A DNA stretch of 14,259 bases from an uncultured Desulfovibrio sp. GTDB lineage: Bacteria > Desulfobacterota > Desulfovibrionia > Desulfovibrionales > Desulfovibrionaceae. Below, one piece after another: positions 12,273-14,259 of this stretch. Made by a program: the position numbers and the translations under genes. Every line of letters starts with the position of its first letter. Position 1 is the first letter of the stretch. Location: NCBI GenBank assembly GCA_900553145.1, contig USCL01000075.1, positions 1-14,259 on the forward strand, written 5' to 3'. Below the pieces are notes generated by a model that worked only from the letters and a program-made list of their open reading frames with translations, was not told the DNA's origin and did no database searches.

Positions 12273-14243
12273 ATGACGCGCAAGCCTGAGATCCTCGCCC
12301 CGGCGGGCGATACGCAATCGTTCCTCGCGGCGATGGCCGCCGGAGCCGACGCCGTATACCTCGGCCTCAAACATTTCTCCGCCCGCATGCAGGCGGACAA
12401 CTTCGGTTCCGCCGAGCTTTCCCGCATGGTCGAGCTCGCCAACGAGAACGACAGGCGCATTTACGTCGCCTTCAATACGCTGGTGAAGCCCGACGACGTG
12501 CCCGCCGCCGGACGCCTCATCGCCCGTCTTGCCCGCGACGTGAAGCCCCACGGCCTGATCATTCAGGACCCCGGCGTGCTGGCGCTTGCCCGTCAGGCCG
12601 GGTACGAGGGCGGCCTGTTCCTTTCCACGCTCGCCAATCTGACGCATCCCGCGTCGCTGCTGGCCGCGAAGGAGCTCGGCGCCGACCGCGTCATCCTGCC
12701 CCGCGAACTGTCCATCGACGAGGTGAAGCAGATTTCCGCCTCCTGTCCCGAAGGGCTGGATTTGGAAATGTTTATCCACGGCGCGCTGTGCTGGTGCGTC
12801 TCGGGCCGCTGCTACTGGTCGAGCTATATGGGCGGCAAGAGCGGCCTGCGCGGGCGCTGCGTGCAGCCCTGCCGACGCGTGTACAAGCAGCGCAACCATT
12901 CCGGGCGGTTCTTCTCCTGCCTCGATCTCTCGCTGGACGTGCTCGCCAAGACCATCACGGACATCCCGCACCTGAGCTGCTGGAAGATCGAGGGCCGCAA
13001 GAAGGGGCCGCATTACGTCTACCATGTCGTCACGGCCTACAAGATGCTGCGCGACAACCCCGATGATCCGCAGGCCCGCAAGGATGCGGAAAAGATCCTC
13101 GAAATGGCGCTTGGCCGTCCTTCCACCCGCGCCCGCTTCCTGCCGCAGCGCACGTCCGAGCCCACCTCGCCCGACAGCCAGACCAGCTCGGGCCGCCTTG
13201 TGGGCAAGATACAGACGGACGGGGAGGGCCGCCCGTTCTTCAAGCCGCACATCGAACTGATTTCCTACGACTACCTGCGCGTGGGCTATGAGGACGAGAA
13301 CTGGCATTCGACCCTGCCCGTGACCCGCCGCACGCCGAAGGCCGGGACTTTTACGCTGCGCCTGCCGCGCCACAAGACGCCGAAGGCCGGGACGCCGGTG
13401 TTCCTCATCGACCGCCGCGAACCCGAGCTTGTGCAGCTTATCGCGGAGTGGAAGCGGAAGCTGGATCGGTGCAAGGGGATCGAGCCCACCGCCGTGGAGT
13501 TCACGCCGAGGATGCCCAAGCCCGCGTATCCCCGCCGCCGTCCCGATATGACCCTCCGCGCCTCGCTGCCCTATGGTTCTGAAACGCGCCGCAGCCGCAA
13601 CTCGGTGATCGGCCTGTGGCTCTCGCCCAAGTCGGTGCGCGAGGTTTCCCGCACGGTGGCCCCGAATATGGCATGGTGGCTGCCCCCGGTCATCTGGCCG
13701 GACGAGGAAGAGCTTTGGAAGCGCATCATCAACGAAGCCATACGCAACGGCGCGAAGCATTTCGTCTGCGAGCCGTGGCAGGCCGTTTTCTTCAAGGGAC
13801 GCAAAGTGGATCTGGTCGCCGGGCCGTTCTGCAATGCCGCCAACGCCTTCACGCTGGCGAGTTTTGCGAAGCTCGGCTTCAGCGCCGCGTTCGTCAGCCC
13901 CGAGCTGACCAAGGAGGATTTTTTGGCCCTGCCCAAGAGCAGCCCCCTGCCGCTCGGCATCGTGCTTGCCGGATTCTGGCCGATGGGCATCGGACGCCAC
14001 GATCCCCTTGGCATCAAGACGAACGAAGTCTTCCAGAGTCCCAAGGGCGAAGGCTTCTGGACCCGCCGCTATGGCCAGAACACGTGGATTTATCCCGCGT
14101 GGCCTTTGGACATCACCGCGCATCGGCCGGAGCTTGAGGCCGCCGGGTATTCCTTCTTCGCCCGCATGGAGGAAAACCCGCCCAAGTCGATGCCGGTAGC
14201 CACCCGCCCCGGCCTCTTCAACTGGGAAGGCGAATTGCTGTAA
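12273..14243 (+). CDS. U32 family protein (peptidase U32 / RlhA-TrhP-like), long form
   Basis: The 656-residue protein belongs to the U32 family. Originally described as collagenase-like peptidases, characterised members such as RlhA and TrhP act in prephenate-dependent hydroxylation of rRNA or tRNA bases. The N-terminal barrel has EILAPAGDTQSFLAAMAAGA (residues 6-25), GADAVYLGLKHFSAR (24-38) and IIQDPGVL. The family signature with its cysteines is FIHGALCWCVSGRCYWSS (167-184; Cys173, Cys175, Cys180), then GLRGRCVQPCRRVY (191-204; Cys196, Cys200), and WKIEGRKKGPHYVYHVVTAYK (about 237-257). Residues beyond about 320 form a long C-terminal extension rich in Arg/Pro/Trp with no motif I can name. 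AGGA seven bases ahead supports ATG 12273. The substrate is unknown; an RNA-modification role is as likely as proteolysis. Confidence 0.9.
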   Translation: MTRKPEILAPAGDTQSFLAAMAAGADAVYLGLKHFSARMQADNFGSAELSRMVELANENDRRIYVAFNTLVKPDDVPAAGRLIARLARDVKPHGLIIQDPGVLALARQAGYEGGLFLSTLANLTHPASLLAAKELGADRVILPRELSIDEVKQISASCPEGLDLEMFIHGALCWCVSGRCYWSSYMGGKSGLRGRCVQPCRRVYKQRNHSGRFFSCLDLSLDVLAKTITDIPHLSCWKIEGRKKGPHYVYHVVTAYKMLRDNPDDPQARKDAEKILEMALGRPSTRARFLPQRTSEPTSPDSQTSSGRLVGKIQTDGEGRPFFKPHIELISYDYLRVGYEDENWHSTLPVTRRTPKAGTFTLRLPRHKTPKAGTPVFLIDRREPELVQLIAEWKRKLDRCKGIEPTAVEFTPRMPKPAYPRRRPDMTLRASLPYGSETRRSRNSVIGLWLSPKSVREVSRTVAPNMAWWLPPVIWPDEEELWKRIINEAIRNGAKHFVCEPWQAVFFKGRKVDLVAGPFCNAANAFTLASFAKLGFSAAFVSPELTKEDFLALPKSSPLPLGIVLAGFWPMGIGRHDPLGIKTNEVFQSPKGEGFWTRRYGQNTWIYPAWPLDITAHRPELEAAGYSFFARMEENPPKSMPVATRPGLFNWEGELL

Positions 14244-14259
14244 TAGATATTGGGGAAGG

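Noticed and set aside
12243..14123. A 626-codon open frame on the minus strand opposite the U32 gene
   Set aside because: The plus-strand U32 protein has clear family motifs; the antisense frame is Gly/Ala/His/Arg-rich shadow sequence produced by high third-position GC.
1..14259. CRISPR arrays, tRNA or rRNA genes, phage or defence genes
   Set aside because: I looked for regularly spaced repeats, cloverleaf-type sequences and recognisable defence or phage proteins and saw none, though small RNAs cannot be excluded by eye.

Overview
The window looks like a chromosomal segment from a sulfate- or sulfite-reducing deltaproteobacterium of the Desulfovibrionaceae type (Desulfovibrio, Bilophila or a relative). 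This is inferred from the protein flavour, the high-GC coding sequence, the rpmE-DUF1385-prfA order, the long U32-family protein and the large purine-rich hairpins after genes. No 16S rRNA or other decisive marker is present, so genus is not assigned.

Layout. 1-1446 is the C-terminal membrane half of a FeoB ferrous-iron transporter (+). 1447-3236 is a lower-GC accessory stretch. It holds an unassigned 570-base spacer with one possible tiny minus-strand gene, a lone type IV prepilin-like gene with its own terminator, and a decayed IS200/IS605-type element whose Y1 transposase is full of frameshifts and has lost its catalytic tyrosine. 3237-5731 (-) is a translation-linked cluster read as rpmE, DUF1385 membrane protein, prfA; the last two are coupled through a TGATG overlap. 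Divergent from rpmE is an HU-type DNA-binding protein gene (6098-6373, +) with a textbook terminator. A DUF554 membrane protein gene (6662-7384, +) follows, preceded by a terminator-like hairpin.

7702-11094 (-) is read as mutY, icd, tam: a MutY adenine glycosylase carrying an apparently intact MutT-like Nudix box, an isocitrate dehydrogenase, and a trans-aconitate methyltransferase-like protein. icd and tam both touch the aconitate/isocitrate node. Divergent from mutY is a cytoplasmic cyclophilin (11406-11912, +). It is followed by a 360-base structured spacer and a 656-residue U32-family protein (12273-14243, +).

Most of the window is conserved housekeeping sequence. I see no complete new defence or mobile system. 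The items most worth a second look are the MutY-MutT-like fusion, the non-canonical cofactor residues of the isocitrate dehydrogenase, the orphan mosaic pilin, the IS200 relic with its preserved regulatory hairpins, and several strongly folded intergenic segments (3157-3212, 8576-8743, 11920-12218).
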